Positions 15,303 to 24,496 of a DNA stretch of 64,000 nt are shown piece by piece. The notes under the pieces were generated by a model, which did not search any database, had not been told where the DNA came from, and was given only the letters and a program-made list of their open reading frames with translations. Location of the stretch: positions 4,937,501 to 5,001,500 of the forward strand of contig NZ_CP108514.1 of NCBI RefSeq assembly GCF_035989305.1. Direction: 5' to 3'. How positions within the stretch are numbered: the first letter of the stretch is position 1; the number at the start of each line of letters is the position of its first letter. The position numbers and the translations under genes were made by a program. The DNA comes from Streptomyces sp. NBC_01233 (GTDB lineage Bacteria; Actinomycetota; Actinomycetes; Streptomycetales; Streptomycetaceae).

Positions 15303-16112
15303 TCACGAGGCCAGGACCCAATAGGTGGGCGAATAGGGATTGACCCAGCCGACCTTCCAGCCCGTGAAGGAGAAGGTCTTGCCCGCCGAGGAGATGGTGA
15401 CCGTGCGCTCGCGCATGCCCGGGAGGCCCGCCAGGGGGATGTGCGCGCCCTCGAAGACCAGGTGCTCGTACACCTCGTCCGTGACGACCAGGAGGTCGCG
15501 CTCGACCGCCAGCTCGGCGATCGCGGCGAGCTCGGCCGCGGTGAGGACGGTGCCCGTCGGGTTGTGCGGCGTGTTCAGCAGGAGCAGCCGGGTGCGCGGG
15601 GTGACGGCGGCACGCAGTTCGTCCAGGTCGAGGGCGAAGGCGCCGGCGTGCGGGCGCAGGGTGACCGGGACGCGTACCGCGCCGGCCATCGCGATGCAGG
15701 CCGCGTACGAGTCGTAGTACGGCTCCAGGGCGATGACCTCGTCCCCCGGCTCCAGCAGGGCGAGGAGGGAGGCCGCGATGGCCTCCGTGGCGCCCGCCGT
15801 GACCAGGACCTCGGTGTCGGGGTCGTAGGACAGGCCGTAGAAGCGCTGCTGGTGCGCGGCGATCGCCGAGCGCAGCTCCGGGACGCCGGGGCCCGGCGGG
15901 TACTGGTTGCCCCGGCCCGTGAGGACCGCGCGGGAGGCCGCCTCGGCGATCTCCGCCGGGCCGTCGGTGTCGGGGAAGCCCTGGCCGAGGTTGATCGAAC
16001 CGGTGCGGGCGGCCAGCGCCGACATCTCCGCGAAGATCGTCGTGCCGAAGGCCGCCAGACGGCGGTTCAGGAAGGGGCGGTCGCTGCTCACGGGTGCGCT
16101 CATGGGCGTCAT
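15303..16112 (-). pseudogene. Truncated tandem copy of the aminotransferase
   Basis: The 269-aa frame is very similar to the neighbouring aminotransferase from its N-terminus through the PLP-lysine segment and GWKVGWV. It then ends in an unrelated 12-residue tail (NPYSPTYWVLAS). About 140 residues are missing, including the small domain and the C-terminal arginine region, so activity is unlikely. The break falls at a stretch nearly identical between the copies, suggesting recombination after duplication. The start is taken at ATG 16112; ATG 16103 (MSAPVSS) is equally possible. It may still be translated because the frame is intact. Confidence 0.8.
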
Positions 16113-16239
16113 CCTGGGGTCAACCTCTGGACTTCCTCAAGTGTGCTTTGGGCCGTGCGGCCCGGGGGCATCCCCCCTTCACGCGGGACGCGGGGATCCC
16201 GCTCCCCGGGCAGACCGGGGTGAGAGAAGGGCGGACCGC

Positions 16240-16464
16240 ATGTTCGTCTTCATCGTTATCGCCATCATGGTCGTCGCTTTCGTCGTGACGATCGCAGCCC
16301 GTTCGTCCAGGAGCGGGCGGCACACCAGCGGCCGTCGCAAGCGCAGCAGCTGGTGGGTGGACGGGGGTGACGGGGGCGGCTCGTCCTCGTCCTGTGGTTC
16401 GTCTTCGTCCTGCGGCTCGTCGTCTTCGTGCGGCGGCGGGGGCGGGTGCGGCGGTTCCAGCTGA
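16240..16464 (+). CDS. Small membrane protein with Ser/Cys/Gly repeat tail
   Basis: This 74-aa protein has one N-terminal hydrophobic helix (MFVFIVIAIMVVAFVVTIAA), a basic linker (RSSRSGRHTSGRRKR), WWVDGG, and then three SSSSCG repeats followed by GGGGGCGG. GAGAGAAGGG precedes the ATG. The four regularly spaced cysteines lie after the membrane segment; whether they face in or out is unclear, although the basic linker favours the cytoplasm. I do not recognise a family. It may be a metal-binding or disulfide-forming tail, or a lipid-modified anchor. Confidence 0.6.
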   Translation: MFVFIVIAIMVVAFVVTIAARSSRSGRHTSGRRKRSSWWVDGGDGGGSSSSCGSSSSCGSSSSCGGGGGCGGSS

Positions 16465-16487
16465 CACGGGGCAGCGGGCACCGTGTG

Positions 16488-16531
16488 GACGAGGGCGCCC
16501 GGCGGTCGTTTTTCGGTCGGGCGTCCTCGTC
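16488..16531 (+). terminator. Strong hairpin downstream of the Ser/Cys-rich gene
   Basis: GACGAGGGCGCCCG (16488-16501) pairs with CGGGCGTCCTCGTC (16518-16531) over 14 positions with a single G-T wobble. The loop is 16 nt and contains a T5 run. It begins 24 bp after the stop. The rest of the 345-bp gap to 16810 shows no gene. Confidence 0.7.
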
Positions 16532-16809
16532 GTTCGTCCCTGCGTGACGACTCGTTCGCCGATGCATGACGACGCGCGGGACGCAACTCGTTGAACACGT
16601 GAACTGTGGAGCCCCCGGGGGGATGTAAACCCCTTCAAGTTGGGTAAAAACGCTGTGAGTGCCGTGCCTTTCATGATTCCCTCGGTTGAGTAGACCAGTC
16701 CTCGGACCTCCCTGGACTTCCTGTGGACCCGTGCCGGTGTCCCCCCACCCGTTGACTACCGCTGGCGGGCCCCCGGCCCATCTCCCTCGCGCGTTTGCGG
16801 AGCCGACTC

Positions 16810-17358
16810 ATGCTCACGACCCTCCAGACCTCTTACACCGACACGCGTGCCGCCGATCTCGCCTGGGCCCTGGGTCGGGACCGGCTGCCCGCCCTGGCCG
16901 TACTGAACCTCGAACTGTCGGGCGCCAAGGTGGAGTTGCGCCTGCTCGGGGCCTCCCATCAGGTTCTTCTGGAGGAGGCCGAGGTGCTCTGCTCGGAGAC
17001 GGTCGCCTGCATGCCCGGCAGCAGTACGCCGCTGCCGCTCGGCGTGGCCAAGCGGGTGGGCGACTGGGAGTACGAGTTCGCCGCGCGGGTCGAGACCCTG
17101 TCCCGCGGGTCCTTCGCGGGGCGGGCACAGGAGCTGCTCGCACTGGTGGCTGACCACCCGAACGGGCTAGCGGGGACCTTTCCCGGAAGTCCGCACGCCT
17201 TCACCGCCATGCTCGCGCAGCACTACGAGGGCCAGGTGCGCTGGCGGACCTGGCACGCGTACCCGCAGGAGGGGCAGCTGGTGGCCACCCGGACCCGGGT
17301 GGGCGTACGGACGGGGGCCCCGGCCGCCGCGGCGCCGGAATCGCCCGCGCTGCTGTAG
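16810..17358 (+). CDS. DUF2617 family protein
   Basis: The 182-aa product starts MLTTLQTSYTDTRAADLAWA, which I recall as the conserved N-terminus of DUF2617, an actinobacterial family of unknown function. ELRLLGASHQVLLE and HPNGLAGTFPGSPHAFTAM are further conserved stretches. ATG at 16810 is chosen to fit this; an in-frame ATG 15 bp upstream is less likely. It has no signal peptide or membrane helix. In this window it is followed 161 bp later, in the same direction, by a spermidine-synthase-like membrane protein. Confidence 0.75.
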   Translation: MLTTLQTSYTDTRAADLAWALGRDRLPALAVLNLELSGAKVELRLLGASHQVLLEEAEVLCSETVACMPGSSTPLPLGVAKRVGDWEYEFAARVETLSRGSFAGRAQELLALVADHPNGLAGTFPGSPHAFTAMLAQHYEGQVRWRTWHAYPQEGQLVATRTRVGVRTGAPAAAAPESPALL

Positions 17359-17519
17359 CGGGCGGCGGGCGGCGGGAGGCGTGGATCGGGCGCGGGGTCG
17401 GCGGGCGCCTCCGGGGTGCGGACGGCCCGCCGCCGTTACGCCAACTGGCTGGATCGATGCGCCACTTGCACCCATGTGGGTGACCGGATGTAGGTGGGTG
17501 GTGACGTACGGTTCGCTTC

Positions 17520-19163
17520 ATGATCGACCGTTCCGTCCCGCGCCGTGTGCTCCCGGCTCCGGAGCCGCGGGGCGCCGCGACCGTCCCGGCCGCCCTGCCC
17601 GTACGGCCCCGGACCGGCCGACTCCTCGTCCTGGCCACCGTGTTCGTCTGCGCCGCCTGCGGGCTCGTGTACGAACTGGAGCTGCTCGCCCTGGGCAGCT
17701 ACCTCGTCGGCGACTCCGTCACCCAGGCGTCGGTCGTGCTGTCCGTCATGGTCTTCGCCATGGGCGTCGGCTCCCTGCTCGCCAAGCGCCTGCGCCACCG
17801 GCCCGCCTTCGGCTTCGGCGCCATCGAGGCCGGGCTCGCCCTCCTCGGCGGGCTCTCGGCCATGGCGCTCTACGCGAGCTTCGCCTGGCTGGGGGAGTCC
17901 CGCCCCGCCCTCGTCGCCTTCTCCTTCGTCATCGGGGTGCTCATCGGCGCGGAGATCCCGCTGCTGATGGTCCTCATCCAGCGCATCCGCAGACAGGACG
18001 CGGGCGGAGCCGTCGCCGACCTGTTCGCCGCCGACTACGTGGGCGCCCTCGTCGGCGGCCTCGCCTTCCCGTTCCTGCTGCTCCCGAGGCTCGGCCAGCT
18101 CACCGGCGCCATGCTCACCGGCACCGTCAACGCGGCCGTCGGCGGCGGGCTGGTCCTGTGGCTGTTCCGCCGCGACCTGAGCCGGCGCTGCCGCTGGCTG
18201 CTGATCGCCGCGAACGTGACCGTGCTGGCCGTGCTCGCCTCGGCGACCGTCCTCGCCGACGACTTCGAGCGGGTCGCCCGGCGCGCCGTCTACGGTGCGG
18301 AGGTGCGGGTCGCCGTCCGGACCGGCGTGCAGGAACTGGTGCTCACCGGCCCCCCGACCGGCTCTCCGCGCTCCCTCGACCTGTACCTCGACGGGCGGCT
18401 GCGGGTCAGCGGCTACGACGAGTACCGCTACCACGAGGCCCTGGTCCACCCCGCGATGACCGGCCCGCACGCCAGCGTCCTGGTCCTCGGCGGCGGCGAC
18501 GGTCTCGCCGCCCGCGAGGTCCTCCGATACCGGGACGTCGCTTCGGTCACCGTCGTCGAGCTCGACCCCGGCGTGGTCGGGCTCGCCCGCACCGATCCGA
18601 TGCTCTCCGCACTCAACGCCCGGGCGTACGAGGACCCGCGCACGGCCGTCGTGACGCAGGACGCCTTCCGCTGGCTGCGGGGGCCGGCCGCCACCGGCCG
18701 GTTCGACGTCATCGTCTCCGACCTCCCGGACCCGGGCATCACCCCCAGCACGAAGCTGTACTCGCAGGAGTTCTACGGGCTGGCCGCGCGGGCCCTGCGC
18801 CCCGGGGGCCGGATCGCCGTGCACGCCGGGCCGCTTGCCACGCGCCCGCGGACGTACTGGACCGTCGACTCCACCCTCCGCGCGGCCGGCCTGCTGACCT
18901 CCCCCTACAGCGCGGGCGGCCGCCTCTCGGGCTTCGCCGCCGGACCCGACCGCACCCCCCTCGGTGTCGCCGGCGCACCGCCGCAGGACTGGGGCTTCGT
19001 CCTGGCCGCCCGCGACGGGGTCCCCCCGCTGCACGTGGACCGCGACACGCCCGCCCTGCACTCGCTGTCGACCCGCTCGCTGCAGGACGCCGCGCGCGAC
19101 GCGGAACGCACCCGGGTGCCCGGACTCCCGCCGTCGACCCTGCCGCACCCGCGGTATTCGTGA
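17520..19163 (+). CDS. Polyamine aminopropyltransferase-like protein with N-terminal membrane domain
   Basis: The first 230 or so residues form about seven hydrophobic segments (for example [20 protein letters not shown] and [20 protein letters not shown]). A spermidine-synthase domain follows: [13 protein letters not shown] near residue 323 binds the aminopropyl donor, VVELDPG is the next acidic motif, and SDLPDPGI supplies the catalytic Asp region. Fused membrane/spermidine synthases are common in actinobacteria; the substrate and the side on which they act are not established. The start at ATG 17520 gives the expected N-terminus. A 161-bp upstream gap may hold its promoter. Confidence 0.85.
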   Translation: MIDRSVPRRVLPAPEPRGAATVPAALPVRPRTGRLLVLATVFVCAACGLVYELELLALGSYLVGDSVTQASVVLSVMVFAMGVGSLLAKRLRHRPAFGFGAIEAGLALLGGLSAMALYASFAWLGESRPALVAFSFVIGVLIGAEIPLLMVLIQRIRRQDAGGAVADLFAADYVGALVGGLAFPFLLLPRLGQLTGAMLTGTVNAAVGGGLVLWLFRRDLSRRCRWLLIAANVTVLAVLASATVLADDFERVARRAVYGAEVRVAVRTGVQELVLTGPPTGSPRSLDLYLDGRLRVSGYDEYRYHEALVHPAMTGPHASVLVLGGGDGLAAREVLRYRDVASVTVVELDPGVVGLARTDPMLSALNARAYEDPRTAVVTQDAFRWLRGPAATGRFDVIVSDLPDPGITPSTKLYSQEFYGLAARALRPGGRIAVHAGPLATRPRTYWTVDSTLRAAGLLTSPYSAGGRLSGFAAGPDRTPLGVAGAPPQDWGFVLAARDGVPPLHVDRDTPALHSLSTRSLQDAARDAERTRVPGLPPSTLPHPRYS

Positions 19164-19195
19164 CCCGGTGCGCTGTCATCGGTAGGCTCGACCGC

Positions 19196-20008
19196 ATGGA
19201 GCATCAGGTGTTCGTCCCGGTACCGGCAGACGATCTCCGCGCCGTGCTGCGCGACCCCGCCCGGGTGGCCCGGTGCGTACCGGGACTCCAGCAGGACGCC
19301 GGCACCGAGGCCGGGCCGGTCGCCGGCCGGCTGAAGGTCCGCGTCGGCGGGAGCACCGTCACCTACCGGGGAGCCCTGGCCGTCATCGAGCGGGACCCCG
19401 GACACTTCACCTTCGAGGGTGAGGGCACGGAGGTCCGCGGCAGCGGGACCGTGAAGTTCTCCGTGGACCTGCGGCTGTCCCCGGCCGAGGACGGCACCCG
19501 GCTGGACTTCACCGCCGGGGCCACCGCCGACGGGCGCGCCGCCGCGTTCACCCCCGAGGCCGCGGCCGCCGCCGTACAGCGACTGCTGGACCGGGCCGCC
19601 GGCCAGCTGACCGCCGGGTCCGCCCTCGGCGACCCCGTGGCCGAGGCCGAGGAGGCGGAGGAGACCGGCGACACCGGCTCCGGGGTCCTCGGGGACGACG
19701 TCACCGAGGTCACCGCCTCCCTCTTCGACACCGAGGTGCCGCCCCCGTCGCTGGACCCGTTCCTGGCCGGCGGGTTCGAGGAGCTCGACGGGGCCCCGCG
19801 GCCTCCGGCCGAGGCCGCCCACGCCCGCCGCACCATGATCGGCCGCAGCGCGGAGGAGGTGGACCACGCGCCTCCGCGCGGCCGGTACGCTCCGGTCCCC
19901 GCGCCCGCCACCACCGCCGGCGACAGCCTGCGCTGGATCGCCCCGGCCGCCGCCCTCGCGCTGGCCTCGGCGGTCGTCATCGGCCGGGCCCTGCGCCGCC
20001 GTCGCTGA
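19196..20008 (+). CDS. SRPBCC (CoxG-like) protein with C-terminal membrane anchor
   Basis: In this 270-aa product, residues 1-145 follow the CoxG/SRPBCC pattern (FVPVPADDLRAVLRDPARVA, then VKFSVDLRLSPAEDGTRLDF). These form a helix-grip fold that binds hydrophobic ligands; CoxG proteins tether CO dehydrogenase to the membrane. The remainder is an acidic and Pro/Ala-rich linker, ending in a hydrophobic helix (WIAPAAALALASAVVIG) and RALRRRR, a tail anchor with its terminus inside. No CO dehydrogenase genes are nearby, so the role is open. ATG at 19196 lies 32 bp after the previous stop. Confidence 0.8.
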   Translation: MEHQVFVPVPADDLRAVLRDPARVARCVPGLQQDAGTEAGPVAGRLKVRVGGSTVTYRGALAVIERDPGHFTFEGEGTEVRGSGTVKFSVDLRLSPAEDGTRLDFTAGATADGRAAAFTPEAAAAAVQRLLDRAAGQLTAGSALGDPVAEAEEAEETGDTGSGVLGDDVTEVTASLFDTEVPPPSLDPFLAGGFEELDGAPRPPAEAAHARRTMIGRSAEEVDHAPPRGRYAPVPAPATTAGDSLRWIAPAAALALASAVVIGRALRRRR

Positions 20009-20041
20009 CCTGCGGTTCGCGGCCCCATTAGGGTCGGCGGC

Positions 20042-20830
20042 ATGAGTACGCAACTGAGCGCCGGCGGCGCCGAGGTGACGGTCGACCAGGAGAACGGCTG
20101 CCGCATCAGCAGCCTGCGCATCGACGGGACGGAGCTGCTGCGCCAGGGCCCGAAGTACGGGGTGTTCCCGATGGTCCCGTGGTGCGGCCGGATCGAGGAC
20201 GGCCGGTTCCGCGACGGCGGCACCGTCCACCAGATGCCGGTCAACCACCCGCCGCACGCGCTCCACGGCTTCGGCCGCGACGCCCCCTGGCGCCCGGCGG
20301 GAGCCACCGCCACCGAGGCGGCGTTCACCTACGACCTCGGCGAGCCGTGGCCGTACCCGGGCCGGGTGACCCAGGTGTTCGCGCTCACCGAGGACGCGCT
20401 GACCCTCACCATGGGCGTCGAGACGTACGGGGACTCCTTCCCGGCCCAGGCCGGCTGGCACCCCTGGTTCCGGCGCGACCTCGGGACCGGCGGCGGGGCG
20501 GCGGAGCTCTCCTTCGAGCCCGCCTGGCAGGAGGAGCGCGGCGCCGACCACCTCCCGACCGGCCACCGCATCGACCCGAAGCCCGGCCCCTGGGACGACT
20601 GCTTCGGGATGCCGCACGGGGTCGACGTCACCCTCACCTGGCCCGGCGCCCTGGAGCTGCGGCTCACCAGCCGGGCCGAATGGGTGGTCGTCTACGACGA
20701 GGAGTCCGAGGCCGTCTGCGTGGAGCCGCAGACCGGTCCGCCGAACGGGCTGAACACCCTGCCGCGCCTGGTCACCCCCGTGGACCCGCTGGAGGTCTCC
20801 ACGACGTGGACGTGGCGGCGGCTGCGCTAG
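20042..20830 (+). CDS. Aldose 1-epimerase family protein
   Basis: The 262-aa protein shows the galactose mutarotase pattern. NHPPHALHGFGR contains the first catalytic His (His75) and AGWHPWFRRD the second (His140). VEPQTGPPNG near the C-terminus carries the catalytic Glu region. It would interconvert alpha and beta anomers of a hexose or hexose phosphate in the cytoplasm. It begins 34 bp after the CoxG-like gene and ends 21 bp before pyrE, so these genes may be co-transcribed. Confidence 0.9.
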   Translation: MSTQLSAGGAEVTVDQENGCRISSLRIDGTELLRQGPKYGVFPMVPWCGRIEDGRFRDGGTVHQMPVNHPPHALHGFGRDAPWRPAGATATEAAFTYDLGEPWPYPGRVTQVFALTEDALTLTMGVETYGDSFPAQAGWHPWFRRDLGTGGGAAELSFEPAWQEERGADHLPTGHRIDPKPGPWDDCFGMPHGVDVTLTWPGALELRLTSRAEWVVVYDEESEAVCVEPQTGPPNGLNTLPRLVTPVDPLEVSTTWTWRRLR

Positions 20831-20851
20831 GGCGCAATTAAGCTCAGGGCC

Positions 20852-21391
20852 ATGAGTGACGTACGGGATGCGCTTCTGCAGCAGATCAAGGACAAGGCCG
20901 TCGTGCACGGCAAGGTGATCCTTTCCTCCGGCCGGGAGGCCGACTACTACATCGACCTCCGCCGGATCACCCTCGACGGCGAGGCGGCCCCGCTGGTCGG
21001 TCAGGTCATGCTCGACCTGACCGCCGAGCTCGAATTCGACTGCGTCGGCGGTCTGACCCTGGGCGCCGACCCGGTCGCGACCTCGATGCTGCACGCCTCC
21101 GCCGCGCGCGGCCAGCGTCTCGACGCCTTCGTGGTCCGCAAGGCGCAGAAGGCCCACGGCATGCAGCGCCGCATCGAGGGCACCGACGTGAAGGGCAAGC
21201 GCTGCCTGGTCGTCGAGGACACCTCGACCACCGGCGGTTCCCCGCTGACCGCCGTCGAGGCGGTCCGCGAGGCCGGCGGCGAGGTCGTCGCCGTCGCCAC
21301 GATCGTCGACCGCGGTGCGGCCGAGGCCATTGCCGAGGCGGGTCTCCCGTACCTCACCGGCTACCACCTCGAGGACCTGGGCCTGTCCTAG
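20852..21391 (+). CDS. pyrE: Orotate phosphoribosyltransferase
   Basis: The 179-aa length is normal for PyrE. The PRPP-binding signature appears as CLVVEDTSTTGGS, with an upstream SSGREADYYIDLRRIT loop and KAQKAHGMQRRIEG carrying the flexible-loop lysines and arginine. The enzyme forms orotidine 5'-phosphate from orotate and PRPP in pyrimidine synthesis. It is separated from the following fbaA by 345 bp that contain a parS site. Confidence 0.95.
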   Translation: MSDVRDALLQQIKDKAVVHGKVILSSGREADYYIDLRRITLDGEAAPLVGQVMLDLTAELEFDCVGGLTLGADPVATSMLHASAARGQRLDAFVVRKAQKAHGMQRRIEGTDVKGKRCLVVEDTSTTGGSPLTAVEAVREAGGEVVAVATIVDRGAAEAIAEAGLPYLTGYHLEDLGLS

Positions 21392-21581
21392 GTCGTCCAC
21401 CAGGGCTGTCCCAGGGTCTGCCTTGCGGCCCTGCCCCGTGCTTCCGGGTCTCTTTCCCGGTCTCCTTCCGGGTCTCCTTTAGGGGCCCGGGGTGCCGGAC
21501 CGGCCACCGCGACAACTGGTGACGAAGGTCCTCGGTGACGCCTGAGGCGGCTCTGACCTGCCCTTTCGTTGGAGCCCGGGG

Positions 21582-21597
21582 TGTTTCACGTGAAACA
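21582..21597. promoter_or_regulatory. parS site (ParB-binding centromere element)
   Basis: TGTTTCACGTGAAACA is a perfect 16-bp match to the bacterial parS consensus. It is extended by outer GCCCGGG and CCCGGGC arms into a 34-bp near-palindrome. ParB spreads from such sites to organise origin-proximal DNA; Streptomyces has many, clustered around oriC. It lies in the otherwise gene-free 345-bp pyrE-fbaA interval. The outer arms may also serve as the pyrE terminator. Confidence 0.9.
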
Positions 21598-21736
21598 TCC
21601 CGGGCCGTTAGCCCAGCACGTGAGACCGGCAGGCTGGACCCCCGCGCTGAGTCTGGAAAGATAGGCGCGACGATGACGTCGCCCCCAGGTCAGGGCCCGC
21701 AATAAGCACACTCCCGCACATCCAAGGAGCCGGCAG

Positions 21737-22759
21737 ATGCCCATCGCAACCCCCGAGGTCTACAACGAGATGCTCGACCGGGCGAAGGCAGGCAAGTTCG
21801 CCTACCCGGCCATCAACGTGACCTCCTCCCAGACCCTGCACGCTGCACTGCGCGGCTTCGCGGAGGCCGAGAGCGACGGCATCATCCAGATCTCCACCGG
21901 TGGTGCGGAGTTCCTGGGTGGCCAGTACAACAAGGACATGGTCACCGGCGCGGTCGCCCTGGCCGAGTTCGCGCACATCGTGGCCGCCAAGTACGACATC
22001 ACGGTGGCCCTGCACACGGACCACTGCCCGAAGGACAAGCTGGACGGCTACGTACGTCCGCTGCTCGACATCTCCGCCGAGCGCGTGGCCCGCGGTCTGA
22101 ACCCGCTCTTCCAGTCGCACATGTGGGACGGCTCCGCCGAGACCCTGGCCGACAACCTGGCCATCGGCCAGGAGCTGCTCGCCAAGGCCGTCGCCGCCAA
22201 GATCATCCTTGAGGTCGAGATCACCCCGACCGGCGGTGAGGAGGACGGCGTCAGCCACGAGATCAACGACGAGCTGTACACCACCGTCGACGACGCGATC
22301 CGCACCGCCGAGGCCCTCGGCCTGGGCGAGAAGGGCCGCTACCTGCTGGCCGCCTCCTTCGGCAACGTCCACGGCGTCTACAAGCCGGGCAACGTCGTCC
22401 TGCGCCCCGAGCTCCTCAAGGACCTCCAGGCCGGTGTCGCCGAGAAGTACGGCAAGGCCTCGCCGTTCGACTTCGTCTTCCACGGCGGCTCGGGCTCCAC
22501 GGCCGAGGAGATCGCCACCGCGCTGGAGAACGGCGTCGTGAAGATGAACCTCGACACCGACACCCAGTACGCCTTCACCCGCCCGGTCGTGGACCACATG
22601 TTCAGCAACTACGCCGGTGTGCTGAAGGTCGACGGCGAGGTCGGCACGAAGTCCAAGTACGACCCCCGCACCTGGGGCAAGGCCGCCGAGGCCGGTATGG
22701 CCGCGCGTGTCGCCGAGGCGTGCGCGAACCTGCGCTCCACCGGTACCAAGCTGAAGTAG
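21737..22759 (+). CDS. fbaA: Class II fructose-bisphosphate aldolase
   Basis: The 340-aa protein carries the class II zinc site in LHTDHC (His93, Asp95, His96), the GNVHGVYKPG zinc-ligand and phosphate loop, and HGGSGS. It cleaves fructose 1,6-bisphosphate to glyceraldehyde 3-phosphate and dihydroxyacetone phosphate in glycolysis and runs in reverse in gluconeogenesis. AAGGAGCCGGCAG precedes ATG at 21737. It is monocistronic in appearance, with a strong terminator 45 bp after the stop. Confidence 0.97.
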   Translation: MPIATPEVYNEMLDRAKAGKFAYPAINVTSSQTLHAALRGFAEAESDGIIQISTGGAEFLGGQYNKDMVTGAVALAEFAHIVAAKYDITVALHTDHCPKDKLDGYVRPLLDISAERVARGLNPLFQSHMWDGSAETLADNLAIGQELLAKAVAAKIILEVEITPTGGEEDGVSHEINDELYTTVDDAIRTAEALGLGEKGRYLLAASFGNVHGVYKPGNVVLRPELLKDLQAGVAEKYGKASPFDFVFHGGSGSTAEEIATALENGVVKMNLDTDTQYAFTRPVVDHMFSNYAGVLKVDGEVGTKSKYDPRTWGKAAEAGMAARVAEACANLRSTGTKLK

Positions 22760-22803
22760 TCGGCCCAGCCGGCCACACCGCTTCACCGCTCCACCGCTTC
22801 ACC

Positions 22804-22845
22804 GAAGGGCCCGGTCCCCGTCCCCTGACGGAGACCGGGCCCTTC
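22804..22845 (+). terminator. Rho-independent terminator of fbaA
   Basis: GAAGGGCCCGGTC (22804-22816) and GACCGGGCCCTTC (22833-22845) form a perfect 13-bp stem with a 16-nt loop. The remaining 220 bp before the DUF3151 gene show no gene. Confidence 0.85.
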
Positions 22846-23067
22846 GTGCACGTGCCCGGACGCTGCAGGGCCCGAACGAGGCGGACCTGTGCGACTGTCC
22901 GAGCGCGTCGGCCCCCGCCCCGGCCGGGCGGTGGCAGTCGGGTGCCGGACGCCATGGCGTGCATCGCCGACGCCGGGGGCGGGCGCGGACCGCGGATCCG
23001 CAACTCCCGCACCGGAGCACGGCCACCACTGCTCGGCCCGGCGGCAGCGGCCCGGCAGACTGGGGGC

Positions 23068-23481
23068 ATGTCCATTCACCAGAACCTGCTCGGGGGCCCC
23101 GCCCCCACCCACCTTCCCGACGAGCCGGGCCGCGAGGCCATCGCCGCCGGCACCCCCGCCGTCGAGGTGGCCGCCGCGCACCCGACGTCCTCCCTCGCCT
23201 GGGCGGTCCTCGCCGACGAGGCCTTCGCCGCCGGCAGCACCGTCGAGTCGTACGCCTACGCCCGCACGGGCTACCACCGCGGCCTCGACGCCCTGCGCCG
23301 CGCCGGCTGGAAGGGCCACGGCCCGGTCCCGTGGGAGCACGAGCCGAACCGCGGTTTCCTGCGGGCCCTGCACGCCCTGGCCCGCGCGGCCGAGGCGATC
23401 GGCGAGAAGGAGGAGTACGAGCGCTGCTCGACCTTCCTGCGCGACTCGTCCCCGACGGCGGCGGACACGCTGAGCGCCTGA
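23068..23481 (+). CDS. DUF3151 family protein
   Basis: The 137-aa product begins MSIHQNLLGGPAPTHLP and contains SSLAWAVLADEAF, YAYARTGYHRGLDALRRAGW and PWEHEPNRGFLRALHALARA, the pattern I recall for DUF3151, a small actinobacterial helical family. Its function is unknown. Many members lie beside fructose-bisphosphate aldolase, as here. ATG at 23068 is chosen because the upstream part of the open frame covers the fbaA terminator. Confidence 0.8.
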   Translation: MSIHQNLLGGPAPTHLPDEPGREAIAAGTPAVEVAAAHPTSSLAWAVLADEAFAAGSTVESYAYARTGYHRGLDALRRAGWKGHGPVPWEHEPNRGFLRALHALARAAEAIGEKEEYERCSTFLRDSSPTAADTLSA

Positions 23482-23494
23482 GGCCGTACAGCGC

Positions 23495-23534
23495 GGAGTG
23501 ACGCACACCCCATTTGTGTGGTCTGCGTCACTCC
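23495..23534. promoter_or_regulatory. 11-bp perfect inverted repeat upstream of kynA
   Basis: GGAGTGACGCA (23495-23505) and TGCGTCACTCC (23524-23534) flank an 18-bp centre that itself contains CACA and TGTG arms. It lies 13 bp after the DUF3151 stop and 114 bp before kynA. It could be the DUF3151 terminator, although no T-run follows, or an operator for the tryptophan-degradation genes. Confidence 0.5.
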
Positions 23535-23647
23535 CCGCTGGAGCGCCGGCGCGCCGGTGTCCTATGCTGCGGGCAGGGGACCGGGGCTCCACTCACCTCA
23601 CGGAAGGAGCGGACCGCTACCCGGAAGCACGTGTCGAGGAGACAGAA

Positions 23648-24496
23648 ATGTCGAACAACCTTGATGCCTCCGGAGTCGGCGGGTCGGACACCCCGAACCT
23701 CGACTTCGACGGCACCACCCCGTACGAGGACTACGTCCAGGCGGACGTTCTCACCCACCTCCAGCACCTCCGCTCGGACGACCCCGGCGAGATGGTCTTC
23801 CTGGTCACGACCCAGGTCATGGAGCTGTGGTTCACGGTCATCGTCTACGAGTGGGAAACCGCCGCGAAGGCCCTGCGCGAGGACCGCATCCCGGTCGCGA
23901 TGGATGCGCTGAAACGTTCCCTCCGCGAACTCGAAGCCCTCAACGCCTCCTGGCGCCCGCTCGCCCAGCTCACCCCGGGACAGTTCAACGCCTACCGCTC
24001 CGCGCTCGGCGAAGGTTCCGGTTTCCAGTCCGCGATGTACCGCCGGATGGAGTTCCTGCTCGGCGAGAAGTCCTCCTCCATGCTCGTCCCGCACCGGGGC
24101 GCGCCCCGCGTCCACGCGGAGCTGGAGAAGGCCCTCCACGAGCCGAGCCTCTACGACGAGGTCCTGCGCCTCCTCGCCCGCCGGGGCTTCCCGGTCCCGG
24201 CCGCCGTCCTCGACCGCGACCTCTCGCTGCGCTACGAGCCCTCGGCCGAGGTGGAGGCCGTCTGGACCGGCCTCTACGCCACCCCGGACGAGCACCTGGA
24301 CCTCCACCGCCTCGGCGAGGTCCTCACCGACGTCGCCGAGCTCGTCTGGCGCTGGCGCAACGACCACCTGGTCGCCACCCGCCGTGCGATGGGCGCGAAG
24401 ACGGGCACGGGCGGCTCGGCCGGCGTGACCTGGCTGGAGAAGCGCGCCACGAAGAACGTCTTCCCGGAGCTCTGGACGGCCCGCAGCCATGTCTGA
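23648..24496 (+). CDS. kynA: Tryptophan 2,3-dioxygenase
   Basis: The 282-aa haem enzyme opens the indole ring of L-tryptophan to N-formylkynurenine, the first step of the kynurenine route. Recognisable stretches are TTPYEDYVQADVLTHLQHLR, MVFLVTTQVMELWF and SGFQSAMYRRMEFLLG, the last lining the substrate pocket in the family. ATG at 23648 follows a GGAG-containing leader; the open frame extends upstream without homology. It overlaps kynU by 8 bp, indicating coupled translation. Confidence 0.93.
   Translation: MSNNLDASGVGGSDTPNLDFDGTTPYEDYVQADVLTHLQHLRSDDPGEMVFLVTTQVMELWFTVIVYEWETAAKALREDRIPVAMDALKRSLRELEALNASWRPLAQLTPGQFNAYRSALGEGSGFQSAMYRRMEFLLGEKSSSMLVPHRGAPRVHAELEKALHEPSLYDEVLRLLARRGFPVPAAVLDRDLSLRYEPSAEVEAVWTGLYATPDEHLDLHRLGEVLTDVAELVWRWRNDHLVATRRAMGAKTGTGGSAGVTWLEKRATKNVFPELWTARSHV

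Noticed and set aside
18905..21400. 831-aa open frame on the minus strand
   Set aside because: Antisense to four well-supported genes (spermidine-synthase-like, CoxG-like, epimerase, pyrE); composition is typical of a shadow.
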